Shown here in pieces: positions 1 to 7,217 of a stretch of 19,440 bases of DNA (positions are counted from its first letter, which is position 1; each line of letters starts with the position of its first letter). This DNA comes from CAZJFH01 sp964545205 (lineage in GTDB: Bacteria; Pseudomonadota; Alphaproteobacteria; Rhodospirillales; Magnetospirillaceae): NCBI GenBank assembly GCA_964545205.1, contig CAZJFH010000088.1, forward strand, positions 1 to 19,440, given 5' to 3'. A program made the position numbers and the translations under genes. The notes beneath the pieces were generated by a model. The model worked only from the letters and a program-made list of their open reading frames with translations, was not told the DNA's origin and searched no databases.

Positions 1-264
1 GCCCTTGGCCGGCTCGACCGCGAACTTCTCCAGCGCGACGCCGACCACCATGGTCGCCGCGATCGCCAGCAGGATGGCGACCGGGAGCGGCAGGCCCATG
101 GCGACCAGCGAGACGGTCGACATCGAGCCGATCATCAGGAACTCGCCCTGGGCGAAGTTGATGACGTTGCTGGCGTTGTAGATGATCGAGAAGCCGAGCC
201 CGACCAGGGCGTAGATCGCCCCGACGGTCAGGCCCGAGATGAGATATTGGAGGAACTCGGCCAT
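1..264 (-). CDS. livH: LivH-type branched-chain amino acid ABC permease, N-terminal part (runs off left edge)
   Basis: The start ATG is the complement of 262-264, and 88 codons are visible before the window ends. The reading begins MAEFLQYLISGLTVGAIYAL and continues with the LivH-typical GLGFSIIYNASNVINFAQGE stretch, in which NFAQGE is a strongly conserved LivH motif. Hydrophobic segments lie around residues 8-30, 42-57 and 60-76, as expected for an inner-membrane permease. In this family LivH pairs with LivM to form the channel of a HAAT importer for branched-chain amino acids, other amino acids, urea or aromatic acids. It lies downstream of the binding-protein gene at 385-1539 on the same strand, with a hairpin between them, so LivM, LivG and LivF genes probably continue off the left edge. 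Family call is firm; substrate is unknown. Confidence 0.93.
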   Translation of the reverse strand, partial: MAEFLQYLISGLTVGAIYALVGLGFSIIYNASNVINFAQGEFLMIGSMSTVSLVAMGLPLPVAILLAIAATMVVGVALEKFAVEPAKG

Positions 265-326
265 GTCTCAGGCGCCGCCCCAAGTACCGCCCTGCACCAT
301 CCGCTTCGTCCCCTCCCAGAAACGAT

Positions 327-357
327 CCGCCCCGCCTCTCGTCGAGAAGCGGGGCGG
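327..357 (-). promoter_or_regulatory. Intergenic hairpin between binding-protein gene and livH
   Basis: CCGCCCCGC (327-335) pairs perfectly with GCGGGGCGG (349-357). Inside it TCTCG (337-341) pairs with CGAGA (343-347), with one C/A mismatch between the two stems, so this is an extended, very stable hairpin. It begins 28 bases past the binding-protein stop on the minus strand. No good U-run follows it, so I read it as a partial terminator or an mRNA 3'-end stabiliser that favours the binding protein over the permeases. Such differential expression is common in ABC importer operons. The structure is seen; the role is inferred. Confidence 0.6.
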
Positions 358-384
358 CCAGTCTAACGGATTTATCCGTTCCGT

Positions 385-1539
385 CTACTCGATCAGCTTC
401 CACTCGCCGTTGCGGATCTCGACGATGTGGAAGGCCTGCTGCGACAGGCCCATGTGGTCCTCCGGCGACATCGAGACCAGGCCGCCGGTGCCGACATAGC
501 CCGAGGTGTTCTCGATCTCCTGGCGGACCTTCTCCTTGTCGGTCGAGCCGGCGCGGTTGATGGCGGCCAGCGCGATCTGCAGGCCGTCATAGGCGTGGCC
601 GGCGAAGGTCGACGGATCGGTGCCGAACTTGGCCTCGTAGTCCTTGATGAACGAGGTCACGACCGGCTTCTGCGGGTCGGTGTCCGGGAGCTGGTCGGCG
701 ACCACCAGGCCGGCGGCCGGCAGGCGGACGCCCTCGGCGGCATCGCCGGCGAGCTTGATGAAGTCCTTCGACGCGACGCCGTGCGACTGGTACAGCGGCA
801 TGTTCATGCCGAGCTGCTTGAAGTTCTTGGTCACGATCGCCGGACCCTGGCCGAAGCCGAAGTTCAGCACCGCCTGCACGCCGGGGGTGTTCTTGATCTT
901 GGTGAGCTGGGCGGTGACGTCGGGATCCTTCGGCGAGTAGGTCTCGTCGGCGACGACCTCGAGGCCGAAATTCGGGGCGACCAGCAGCGACTGCTGATGG
1001 CCGGACTTGCCGAAGCCGGCGTCCTCGGAGATCAGCGCGATCTTGGTGAAGCCGCGCTTCTTCATGTCGGCGAACACCTTCTCGGCCGCCATGCGGTCGG
1101 TGTGCGGGGTCTTGAAGACCCACTTCTTGACCGGCTCGACGATCGGGATGCCGCCGGCCAGCGAGATGAACGGCACGCCGGCGCGCTCGACCAGCGGCAC
1201 GGCGGCCATGGTGGTCGCCGTGGTCGAGCCGCCGACGATGACGTCGACGTTGTCGCTGTCGATCAGGCGCTTGGTGAAGCTGGCGGCCTTGTCGGCGGCG
1301 CCGCCGGTGTCGTAGATGATCAACTCGACCGGGCGGCCGAGCACGCCGCCTTCCTTGTTGATGCGCTCCACATACATCTCCAGCACCTTCTTCTCGGGAT
1401 CGCCGAGGAAGGAGGCGCCGCCGGTGACGGCCAGGATCGAGCCGATCTTGATCGGCTCGGCGGCCTGCGCCGGAGCCGACGCCATCACGCCGGCGATCGC
1501 CGCGGCCGCGACCATCCCTGCCTTCAGAAACTTCTGCAT
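385..1539 (-). CDS. Branched-chain amino acid type ABC transporter substrate-binding protein (Sec-exported)
   Basis: The product is 384 residues, a Peripla_BP_6 / LivK-like periplasmic binding protein of the HAAT family. The chosen ATG (complement of 1537-1539) has a GGGAGGG Shine-Dalgarno about 7 bases upstream. A longer in-frame start at 1602 would put extra non-signal residues in front of the leader. A classical Sec signal peptide follows (MQKFLKAGMVAAAAIAG..., likely cleavage after the AQA at residues 24-26). The mature protein opens with EPIKIGSILAVTGGASFLGD, the typical strand and ligand loop. Further family landmarks are a VGGSTTATTMAAVP stretch and the GHAYDGLQIALAAI segment near the C-terminus. 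It heads a leftward operon with livH. The ligand could be an amino acid, a dicarboxylate or an aromatic acid; the sequence does not decide. Confidence 0.93.
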   Translation of the reverse strand: MQKFLKAGMVAAAAIAGVMASAPAQAAEPIKIGSILAVTGGASFLGDPEKKVLEMYVERINKEGGVLGRPVELIIYDTGGAADKAASFTKRLIDSDNVDVIVGGSTTATTMAAVPLVERAGVPFISLAGGIPIVEPVKKWVFKTPHTDRMAAEKVFADMKKRGFTKIALISEDAGFGKSGHQQSLLVAPNFGLEVVADETYSPKDPDVTAQLTKIKNTPGVQAVLNFGFGQGPAIVTKNFKQLGMNMPLYQSHGVASKDFIKLAGDAAEGVRLPAAGLVVADQLPDTDPQKPVVTSFIKDYEAKFGTDPSTFAGHAYDGLQIALAAINRAGSTDKEKVRQEIENTSGYVGTGGLVSMSPEDHMGLSQQAFHIVEIRNGEWKLIE

Positions 1540-1725
1540 TCTTGACCCTCCCAGAGTTCTTGTCCGCCATTCGATGGGCGAGGCGGATTGTCCAGCCTCC
1601 AACAGTTACAGGAATCGGCCGTCTGGAAAAGAGCAAAAATTATTGAATTACTTTAGTTTGCAGGCGCGCGGCGAGGATTCCGGGGGACTCCGTCGCCGCC
1701 GCCGCCGCCCGAGAGGCGCCCCGGT
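1540..1725. other. Intergenic region with a short AT-rich island
   Basis: This 186-base gap separates the 117-residue protein gene from the binding-protein gene, both on the minus strand. Positions 1626-1661 are strikingly AT-rich against a GC-rich background, which suggests the promoter or an activator-contact region for the leftward transport operon. I could not place a convincing -35/-10 pair. The part nearest the binding-protein gene holds its ribosome binding site. No small ORF with a convincing start is visible. Confidence 0.4.
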
Positions 1726-2079
1726 TCACCGCCCCAGGGCCGCCTGCAACTCCTCGCGGGCGGCGCCGAAGGCCTCGACGCACGCCTCGTAGGCCTCGCG
1801 CGCTTCGGCATAGCGCTCGACGAGATCGGTGTCGATGCCGTCGCCGTGCAGGCGCCGATGCAGTCCCTCGCACTCGCCCAGCCGCCGCGCCGCTTCGGCG
1901 CGCAGGCCGAGATAGCGCTCGGCCGCCTGGCGCTGGGCGGAGCCGAGCGCCGGCCAGTCGGGAACCGCGAATGGAAAATCGCCGGCGAGTTGGCGCCAGG
2001 CCCGGTCGGCCTCGGCGGTTTCCAGGCCATAGCGCCCCAGCACCTCGCGGCCGCGGGCGAACAGGTCGAAACTGGTCAT
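1726..2079 (-). CDS. Hypothetical 117-residue helical protein encoded directly after the PaaA-like oxygenase
   Basis: I do not recognise this family. The 117-residue product starts MTSFDLFARGREVLGRYGLE and is predicted soluble, with no signal peptide or membrane segment. It is rich in Ala, Glu and Arg and looks almost entirely helical, with long amphipathic stretches at roughly residues 45-72 and 85-115. A conserved-looking centre reads DFPFAVPDWPALGSAQRQAA. The start ATG (complement of 2077-2079) lies 10 bases after the stop of the oxygenase gene, so the two are almost certainly cotranscribed. By position it could be a small accessory or regulatory subunit of the di-iron enzyme, standing where PaaB or a coupling protein might be. 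I see no sequence resemblance to PaaB that would prove that. A real gene is likely because it keeps tight operon spacing and an ordinary coding composition. Confidence 0.72.
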   Translation of the reverse strand: MTSFDLFARGREVLGRYGLETAEADRAWRQLAGDFPFAVPDWPALGSAQRQAAERYLGLRAEAARRLGECEGLHRRLHGDGIDTDLVERYAEAREAYEACVEAFGAAREELQAALGR

Positions 2080-2089
2080 GACGCCCCGC

Positions 2090-2884
2090 CTACTCCGCCG
2101 CTTCCGAGCCGCCGTAGCCGACCCGCATGTCGTAGTCGGGCTCGATGCCGGTCGGCACCTCGAAGCCGATCTCGCCCAGCCGCGATTCCAGCAGTTCCAT
2201 GTACTCGGCCTGCAGTTCCTCCGGGCGCTTGGTCTTGATGCCGTATTCGTAATAGATGTCGAACATGTCCGACCTGGTGTCGCCCGCCGAAGGCCGTCCG
2301 TAGAATCCCAGGCCGACGCGCATGAACTTCGGAATCCGCGCCTGCATGAATTCGCGCGTCTTCTCGCCGCCGAACTCGATGCAGCGCTTCGAGGCCCAGA
2401 CGCCGAAGGCGAGATGGCCGTGCTCCTCCTTGTGGATGCGCTGGTTGACCCGCGCCCACGGCAGGTACGAGCAGTCGCGGTACTGGCCCAGGAAGGCGAC
2501 GGCGGCCGGCGTCACCACGGTCGAGAACAGCGCCACGTCCTCCCAGCACTCGAACCAGGTCTCCCAGTTCTGCTTGCGGAAGCCGTTGATCACCTTGACC
2601 TTCTTCGGGTCGGGATTGTCCGGGTGCTCGACCTGTTCGCGCAGCCGCGCGTCGACGTCGACGCCGAGATCGGCCATGATGTTCCAGACGTAGTAGGCGT
2701 GGCCCATCTCCTCCATGACCTTCTTCGACAGCCGGAACGCCTCCTCGGGCCGCGGCGCGAAGCGCATGTTCTCGGCCACGCGCTGGGCGCCGGCGTATTC
2801 GGAGTCGCCCTGAAAGGCCATCAGGTTGAGCAGCGCCTCCTTGTAGTCCGGCGGCAGCACGTCACCCTTGTCGTAGGTCTTCAT
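2090..2884 (-). CDS. PaaA-like (phenylacetic acid catabolic family) di-iron oxygenase
   Basis: The product is 264 residues of the PaaA/PaaC ferritin-like family (Pfam PaaA_PaaC), whose catalytic member PaaA epoxidises phenylacetyl-CoA using a carboxylate-bridged di-iron centre. Ligand candidates are visible: E29 in SEYAGA, the first ExxH at E59-H62 (EEMGHAYY), E112 or E115 in WFECWED, and the second ExxH at E154-H157 (KEEHGH). Their order and spacing suit an active PaaA-type subunit rather than the structural PaaC. The start ATG (complement of 2882-2884) has a GGGAGGA Shine-Dalgarno; the frame opens 17 codons earlier without one. Length is somewhat below E. coli PaaA (about 309). PaaB, PaaC and the PaaE reductase are not adjacent. 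Neighbours are a 117-residue protein downstream and a divergent PaaX-type regulator. The substrate is probably an aryl- or acyl-CoA, but this is inferred from family only. Confidence 0.82.
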   Translation of the reverse strand: MKTYDKGDVLPPDYKEALLNLMAFQGDSEYAGAQRVAENMRFAPRPEEAFRLSKKVMEEMGHAYYVWNIMADLGVDVDARLREQVEHPDNPDPKKVKVINGFRKQNWETWFECWEDVALFSTVVTPAAVAFLGQYRDCSYLPWARVNQRIHKEEHGHLAFGVWASKRCIEFGGEKTREFMQARIPKFMRVGLGFYGRPSAGDTRSDMFDIYYEYGIKTKRPEELQAEYMELLESRLGEIGFEVPTGIEPDYDMRVGYGGSEAAE

Positions 2885-3028
2885 CGGTTTCCTCCCATGG
2901 CGCGGCGCGGGTTGACGCGCGGCGCGACGTGACACACAATCGCGGTTGACACAGCAAGATATTGTATCAGGTTGCCCGAGGTCAAAGGCAATCCGGAATT
3001 ATTACAAACGCAAGGGATCCGCACAGGC
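2885..3028. promoter_or_regulatory. Divergent promoter/operator region between the oxygenase and PaaX-type regulator genes
   Basis: This 144-base region must drive both the leftward oxygenase gene and the rightward regulator gene. On the minus strand TGATACAAT reads as an extended -10 element (TGnTANNNT) at 2961-2969, giving a leader of about 70 bases for the oxygenase transcript. It overlaps an inverted repeat GATA-TTG-TATC (2958-2968). Three TGAC-initiated repeats start at 2913, 2930 and 2947, exactly 17 bp apart; the last two read TGACACA. These are candidate operator sites for the PaaX-type protein. A usable -35/-10 pair for the rightward gene was not clear. The repeats are seen; their role is inferred. 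Confidence 0.5.
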
Positions 3029-4006
3029 ATGACGGCGAAGAGCGAACGGCAGATCATGCGGCGGCCGCGGCGGGTCGACGAGCACATCGCGCATCTGCTC
3101 GGCGCGCTGACGCTGCGCGCCCGCTCGCTGATCGTCACCGTCTACGGCGACGCCATCATGCCGCACGGCGGCTCGGCCTGGCTGGGCAGCCTCATCAAGC
3201 TGGTGGAGCCGCTGGGCCTGTCGGATCGCGTCGTGCGCACCTCGGTGTTCCGGCTGGCCAAGGACGACTGGCTGACCGGCACGCAGATCGGCCGCCGCAG
3301 CTACTACGCCTTCACCGAAAGCGGCCGCCACCGCACCGAGGCGGCGCATCGCCGGCTCTACGGTCCGGTCCACCGGGCCTGGAACGGCGAGTGGTGCATC
3401 GTCTCGACCGGCACCGCCGACCTGGCGACGGACCGGCGCGAGGCGCTGCGGCGCGAGCTGACCTTCATGGGCTTCGGCACGATGGCGCCGACGGTGCTCG
3501 CCCACCCCTCGCCCGACTACGAGGGCCTGCGCGAGCTGCTGCAGGACATGGGCCTGGCGGAGTCGGTGGTGGTGATGCGTTCGACCAGCCTGTCGCCGGC
3601 GGCGCCGGTGCGCAAGCTGGTGCAGACCTGCTGGGACCTCGACAAGCTCTCGGCCGCCTATGCCGCCTTCCTCGATCATTTCCGGCCGTTCTGGCGCCTG
3701 CTCGAGGGCGAGGAGGAACTCGACCCGGAAAGCTGCTTCGTCATCCGCATCCTTCTGATGCACGAATTCCGCCGCCTGTTGCTGCGCGATCCCATGCTGC
3801 CGGACGAGCTGCTGCCGGCGGACTGGTCGGGCACCGCCTCGCGGGTGCTGTGCCGAAACCTGTACCGCCTGGTGCGCGATCCGGCCGAGCAGCACCTGAT
3901 GCGGGTGCTGGAGACCGCCGAAGGGCCGATTCCCGAAGCCTCGCCAAGCCTCTACGCCCGGTTCGGCGGCCTGTCCGAGCCGCTGCCGCGGGCCGAGGCG
4001 TCGTGA
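3029..4006 (+). CDS. PaaX-family transcriptional regulator
   Basis: The product is 325 residues, close to E. coli PaaX (316), the repressor of phenylacetate catabolism that is released by phenylacetyl-CoA. An N-terminal winged helix-turn-helix covers about residues 18-105, including SLIVTVYGDAIMPHGG and GLSDRVVRTSVFRLAKDDWL, the latter very typical of PaaX. The central and C-terminal effector and dimerisation region includes RRLYGPVHRAWNGEWCIV and later LRDPMLPDELLPADW, again characteristic. The ATG at 3029 has a modest AAGGGA 11 bases upstream. The gene overlaps the following reductase by GTGA, so the two are translationally coupled. It sits divergent from the PaaA-like oxygenase, the usual geometry for a local regulator. 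It probably represses that gene and itself, with an aryl-CoA as the inducer. Family assignment is firm; the effector is inferred. Confidence 0.92.
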   Translation: MTAKSERQIMRRPRRVDEHIAHLLGALTLRARSLIVTVYGDAIMPHGGSAWLGSLIKLVEPLGLSDRVVRTSVFRLAKDDWLTGTQIGRRSYYAFTESGRHRTEAAHRRLYGPVHRAWNGEWCIVSTGTADLATDRREALRRELTFMGFGTMAPTVLAHPSPDYEGLRELLQDMGLAESVVVMRSTSLSPAAPVRKLVQTCWDLDKLSAAYAAFLDHFRPFWRLLEGEEELDPESCFVIRILLMHEFRRLLLRDPMLPDELLPADWSGTASRVLCRNLYRLVRDPAEQHLMRVLETAEGPIPEASPSLYARFGGLSEPLPRAEAS

Positions 4007-5265
4007 CCTCGATCGCCGTCCTCGGCGCCGGGCCGGCCGGCTGCTTCATGGCCGACGCGCTGGCGCGCAAGCTGCCGGCGGCGGCGATCGACGTCATCGA
4101 CCGCCTGCCCACCCCCTACGGCCTCGTCCGCGGCGGGGTCGCGCCCGACCACCAGGGCACCAAGGCGATCGTCCGCCAGTTCGAGCGGGTGTTCCAGAGG
4201 CCGGAGGTTCGCTTTCGCGGCAACGTCACGGTCGGACGCGACGTCTCGCTGGCCGAGCTGCGCCGCCTCTACGACGCGGTGGTCGTCGCGGTCGGCGCCG
4301 GCGCCGACCGCCGGCTCGGCATCACCGGCGAGGAGCTGCCGGGCGTCTACGGCTCGGGCGCCTTCGTCGGCTGGTACAACGGCCATCCCGAGCACCGCGA
4401 CCTGGCGCCGCGGCTCGACTCGCCCGGCGTCGCCGTCGTCGGCAACGGCAATGTCGCGCTCGACGTCGCCAGGCTGCTGGCCAAGACGCCGGCCGAGCTG
4501 GCCGCCTCGGACCTGCCCGCCCACGCCGCCGCGGCGCTGGCGGCGGCGCCGGTGACCGACATCTGGATCATCGGCCGCCGCGGCCCGATGCAGGCCGGAT
4601 TCTCGCCGGCCGAACTGGCCGAGCTCGGCCGGCTCGAGCGCGCGGCGCCGCAGGTCGACCCCGCCGACGTCGCCGAGGGGGAGGGCAAGGTCGTCGACCT
4701 CCTGCGCGGCTACGCGGCGCGAGCGGCGGAGCGGCCCGTCCGCATCCGGTTCCTGTTCCACGCCGCCCCGATCGCCGTCCTGGGGCGCGACCGCGCCGAG
4801 GCGCTGCGGCTCGCCCGCACCCGCGTCGTCGACGACCGCGCGGTGACCACCGAGCAGACCATGGACATCGCTGCGGGGACGGTGATCACGGCGATCGGCT
4901 ACGCGACGCCGCCTCTCGACGAGCTGCCGATGAGCGGCGGCCGCGTGGCCAACGCGGACGGCCGGGTCGCGCCGCGGCTTTACGCCACCGGCTGGGCGCG
5001 GCGCGGCGCCTCCGGCACCATTCCCGCCAACCGCGCCGACGCGATGGCGGTCGCCGACCTGGTCGCCGCCGACCTCGCCGGGGCCGAGGGCGGGCGCCCG
5101 GGCGGCGGCGACCTCGACGCGCTGCTGGCGGCCCGCGGCGTGCGCGCGGTCGGGTTCGCGGACTGGCGCCGCGTCGACGCCGCCGAGATCGCCGCCGCGG
5201 GACCGGGACGCCCGCGCGAGAAGCTGACGCGCACCGCCGAGATGCTGCGCGTCGCATTCGGGTGA
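4003..5265 (+). CDS. FAD-dependent ferredoxin-NADP(+) reductase of the adrenodoxin-reductase / FprA type
   Basis: The product is 420 residues. It starts at GTG 4003, inside the regulator stop (GTGA overlap). The N-terminal FAD-binding loop GAGPAG is at residues 8-13, and PYGLVRGGVAPDHQG around 37-51 is the adrenodoxin-reductase signature. The NADP-binding loop GNGNVALD is at 147-154, followed by GRRGPMQAGF at 191-200 and the C-terminal FAD motif GWARRGASGTIPANR at 330-344. Members pass electrons from NADPH through FAD to a ferredoxin that feeds P450s or other oxygenases. No ferredoxin gene is in the window. Coupling to a PaaX-type regulator, divergent from a di-iron oxygenase, suggests it could be the electron source for that enzyme. 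PaaE, the usual partner, is an unrelated ferredoxin-reductase fusion. The C-terminal tail after residue 360 is Ala/Gly-rich and less conserved. Confidence 0.9.
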   Translation: MTSIAVLGAGPAGCFMADALARKLPAAAIDVIDRLPTPYGLVRGGVAPDHQGTKAIVRQFERVFQRPEVRFRGNVTVGRDVSLAELRRLYDAVVVAVGAGADRRLGITGEELPGVYGSGAFVGWYNGHPEHRDLAPRLDSPGVAVVGNGNVALDVARLLAKTPAELAASDLPAHAAAALAAAPVTDIWIIGRRGPMQAGFSPAELAELGRLERAAPQVDPADVAEGEGKVVDLLRGYAARAAERPVRIRFLFHAAPIAVLGRDRAEALRLARTRVVDDRAVTTEQTMDIAAGTVITAIGYATPPLDELPMSGGRVANADGRVAPRLYATGWARRGASGTIPANRADAMAVADLVAADLAGAEGGRPGGGDLDALLAARGVRAVGFADWRRVDAAEIAAAGPGRPREKLTRTAEMLRVAFG

Positions 5266-5404
5266 GTCGCCCCTCCTTCGGTATTAGTGGCGACACTCGG
5301 AAGAATCACTCCGATTGCTTACCGCCCCGCAACTTATTTTGCCGTTCTCTTGGGTGTTCCGGGCGACATATCATTGTCACCGGCCATGATCCTTAGAGGC
5401 TGAC
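5266..5404 (+). promoter_or_regulatory. Intergenic region upstream of the L,D-transpeptidase gene
   Basis: The gap holds a weak inverted repeat, GTCGCC (5266-5271) with GGCGAC (5289-5294), directly after the reductase stop. It has no T-run, so it is at most a poor terminator. Further on the composition becomes more AT-rich and a TATCAT at 5369-5374 could be a -10 box about 30 bases before the transpeptidase start. The spacing to a -35 is not good. GAGG at 5396-5399 is the ribosome binding site that supports the TTG start at 5405. Confidence 0.35.
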
Positions 5405-7027
5405 TTGTATCCTGCCAGTTGGTTCCGGCTCGCCCGCAGGGCGGCCATGACGGCGGCCATCGCCGCCGCCCTCGCGGCGCCCGCCTCCGCGAGCGCGCCG
5501 CCGAGCCTGATCATTCAGCGCCTGCTCGTCGGCAGCGAGCCGGCGGTCACGGTCGCCGGCCTGACGCTGGAGGCCGCGGCGTTGCGCGGTTTGTACGGGC
5601 CGGGCGCCTACACCCCCCTGTGGACCGCGAGCCAGCGCGACGCGCTGATCGCCGCGCTGGAGAACGCCGGCGCCCACGCCCTCGATAAGCGCGCCTACCG
5701 GCTCGAAAGCCTGCGCGAGCTCCGCGGCGCCGCCGGGCGCGAGGCGGAGCTCGACGTGCTGCTGACCGCGACGGCGCTGCGCTACCTCGGCGACCTGCGC
5801 CACGGCCGCGTCGACCCGGCGGGGGCCGGCCACGACTGGCAGCTCCGGCGCCCGGCCTTCGACGCTGCGGCCCTGCTGCGCGAGGTGCTGGGCGGCGACG
5901 ACCTCGAGCGCCTGGACGCGATGGCGCCGGCCTACGGCGCCTACGGCAGGCTGGCCGGGCTGCTGGCCGACTACCGCGCGATCCGCGACGCCGGCGGCTG
6001 GGGAACCGTCCCGACCGGCGCCACGCTGCGGCCCGGCGACCGCGACCCGCGGGTGCTGCATCTGCGCCGGCGGCTGGCCGCCGGCGGCGATTGGAATGGC
6101 GGCGACACCGAGGATCCGGCCGTCTACGACGCCCCCCTGGTCGCGGCGGTGCGACGCTTCCAGGAGCGCCACGGCCTCGAGGTCGACGGGCTCGTCGGCC
6201 GCAACACGCTGGCCGCCATGAACGTCGCGGTCGAGGCGCGGATGGGCCAGATCGCCGCCAACATGGAGCGTTGGCGCTGGATGCCGCGCAGCCTCGAACG
6301 CCGGCACGTCGCCGTCAACATCGCGGCGCAGCGGCTCGAGGCGGTCGAGGACGGCAAGGTGGCGCTGGCCACCCGGGTCGTCGTCGGCAAGCCGGCCAAC
6401 AAGACGCCGATCTTCCGCGCCGCGATCTCGAAGGTGACGCTGAACCCGCCGTGGCGGGTGCCCTACAGCATCGCCGACAAGGAAATCCTGCCCGCGCTGT
6501 GGAGGGATCCCGGCTACCTGATCGCCAACCGCATGAAGATCGTCGGCGCCTTCCCCGAGGGCAGCCCCGAATCCGACGGCATCGGCATCGACTGGAGGCG
6601 GTTCGCGAACTTCCCCTACAGCGTCCGCCAGCTCCCCGGGCCCGGCAACGCGCTCGGGCGGCTCAAGTTCGAGATGCCGAACGGCCACGACATCTATCTG
6701 CACGACACGCCGTCGCGGCACCTGTTCGAAACCGCCCGGCGCGCCTACAGCCACGGCTGCGTGCGGGTGCAGGACCCGTTGCGGCTGGCGGCGCTGCTGC
6801 TGGGCAAGCCCGAATTCACGCCGGAAACGCTGCAGGAGATGATCGACGCCGGCGCGACCCGGACGGTGGCCGTCGACCGGCCGGCGCCGGTCTACCTTCT
6901 CTACTTCACCGCCTGGATCGACGAATCCGGCGTGGCGCAGTTCCGCGACGACATCTACGGCTACGACAAGGCGCTGATCGAGGCGCTCGGCCGCAGCCGC
7001 CAGCCCGGACTGCCGGCCGGAAGCTGA
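5405..7027 (+). CDS. YcbB/LdtD-type L,D-transpeptidase (YkuD domain) with peptidoglycan-binding domain
   Basis: The product is 540 residues. Domain order matches the large YcbB/LdtD class: export signal (about 1-31), an N-terminal scaffold (about 35-200), a PG_binding_1 repeat (about 210-275, with VLHLRRRLA and RFQERHGLEVDGLVGRNTL) and a YkuD catalytic domain (about 300-470). The active site SHGCVR is at 449-454 with nucleophile C452, preceded by H433 in YLHDTPSRH. Such enzymes form 3-3 (mDAP-mDAP) cross-links in peptidoglycan in the periplasm. TTG at 5405 with GAGG five bases upstream gives a proper signal with arginines before the hydrophobic core. The alternative ATG at 5447 would lose the basic n-region. 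The next gene is a DUF882 peptidase, reproducing the ycbB-ycbK neighbourhood known from E. coli. Confidence 0.93.
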   Translation: MYPASWFRLARRAAMTAAIAAALAAPASASAPPSLIIQRLLVGSEPAVTVAGLTLEAAALRGLYGPGAYTPLWTASQRDALIAALENAGAHALDKRAYRLESLRELRGAAGREAELDVLLTATALRYLGDLRHGRVDPAGAGHDWQLRRPAFDAAALLREVLGGDDLERLDAMAPAYGAYGRLAGLLADYRAIRDAGGWGTVPTGATLRPGDRDPRVLHLRRRLAAGGDWNGGDTEDPAVYDAPLVAAVRRFQERHGLEVDGLVGRNTLAAMNVAVEARMGQIAANMERWRWMPRSLERRHVAVNIAAQRLEAVEDGKVALATRVVVGKPANKTPIFRAAISKVTLNPPWRVPYSIADKEILPALWRDPGYLIANRMKIVGAFPEGSPESDGIGIDWRRFANFPYSVRQLPGPGNALGRLKFEMPNGHDIYLHDTPSRHLFETARRAYSHGCVRVQDPLRLAALLLGKPEFTPETLQEMIDAGATRTVAVDRPAPVYLLYFTAWIDESGVAQFRDDIYGYDKALIEALGRSRQPGLPAGS

Positions 7028-7217
7028 ACCGGGCGCTCCCGGAGCGACGACCCCTTCGCTTTGCCGCCGGCCACGAAAAGGTGGTAGTCGCGGGTCAAGC
7101 GGGGTACTTCGTCTTTTCCGAAGGTTGCTATCGCGATTTCCGAAGTGGTAGCGTTCCCTACGACGAAAGTTCAGTAGGGAGTACCGGCACCATGGTGCAA
7201 AGCCGGCGAGGCGCGCG
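7028..7217 (+). promoter_or_regulatory. Intergenic region with short direct and inverted repeats before the DUF882 peptidase
   Basis: Immediately after the transpeptidase stop lies a small hairpin, CCGGG-CGCT-CCCGG (7029-7042). TTTCCGAAG occurs twice (7115-7123 and 7137-7145), GTGGTAG occurs twice (7081-7087 and 7145-7151), and TCCCTAC (7155-7161) pairs with GTAGGGA (7174-7180). These suggest a regulated promoter or a structured leader for the peptidase. I could not identify a clear -35/-10. GAGG at 7208-7211 is the ribosome binding site of the next gene. Confidence 0.4.

Noticed and set aside
427..1545. Long open frame on the plus strand opposite the binding-protein gene
   Set aside because: It is a mirror frame typical of GC-rich DNA. 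The composition is dominated by Arg, Gly, Ala, Val, Leu and His with no domain pattern, whereas the minus strand encodes a clear binding protein with a signal peptide and ribosome binding site.
2962..4002. Upstream in-frame extension that would fuse a Pro/Arg/Ala-rich segment to the reductase
   Set aside because: The regulator occupies this region in another frame. The reductase has a natural GTG start at 4003 immediately before its FAD-binding motif.
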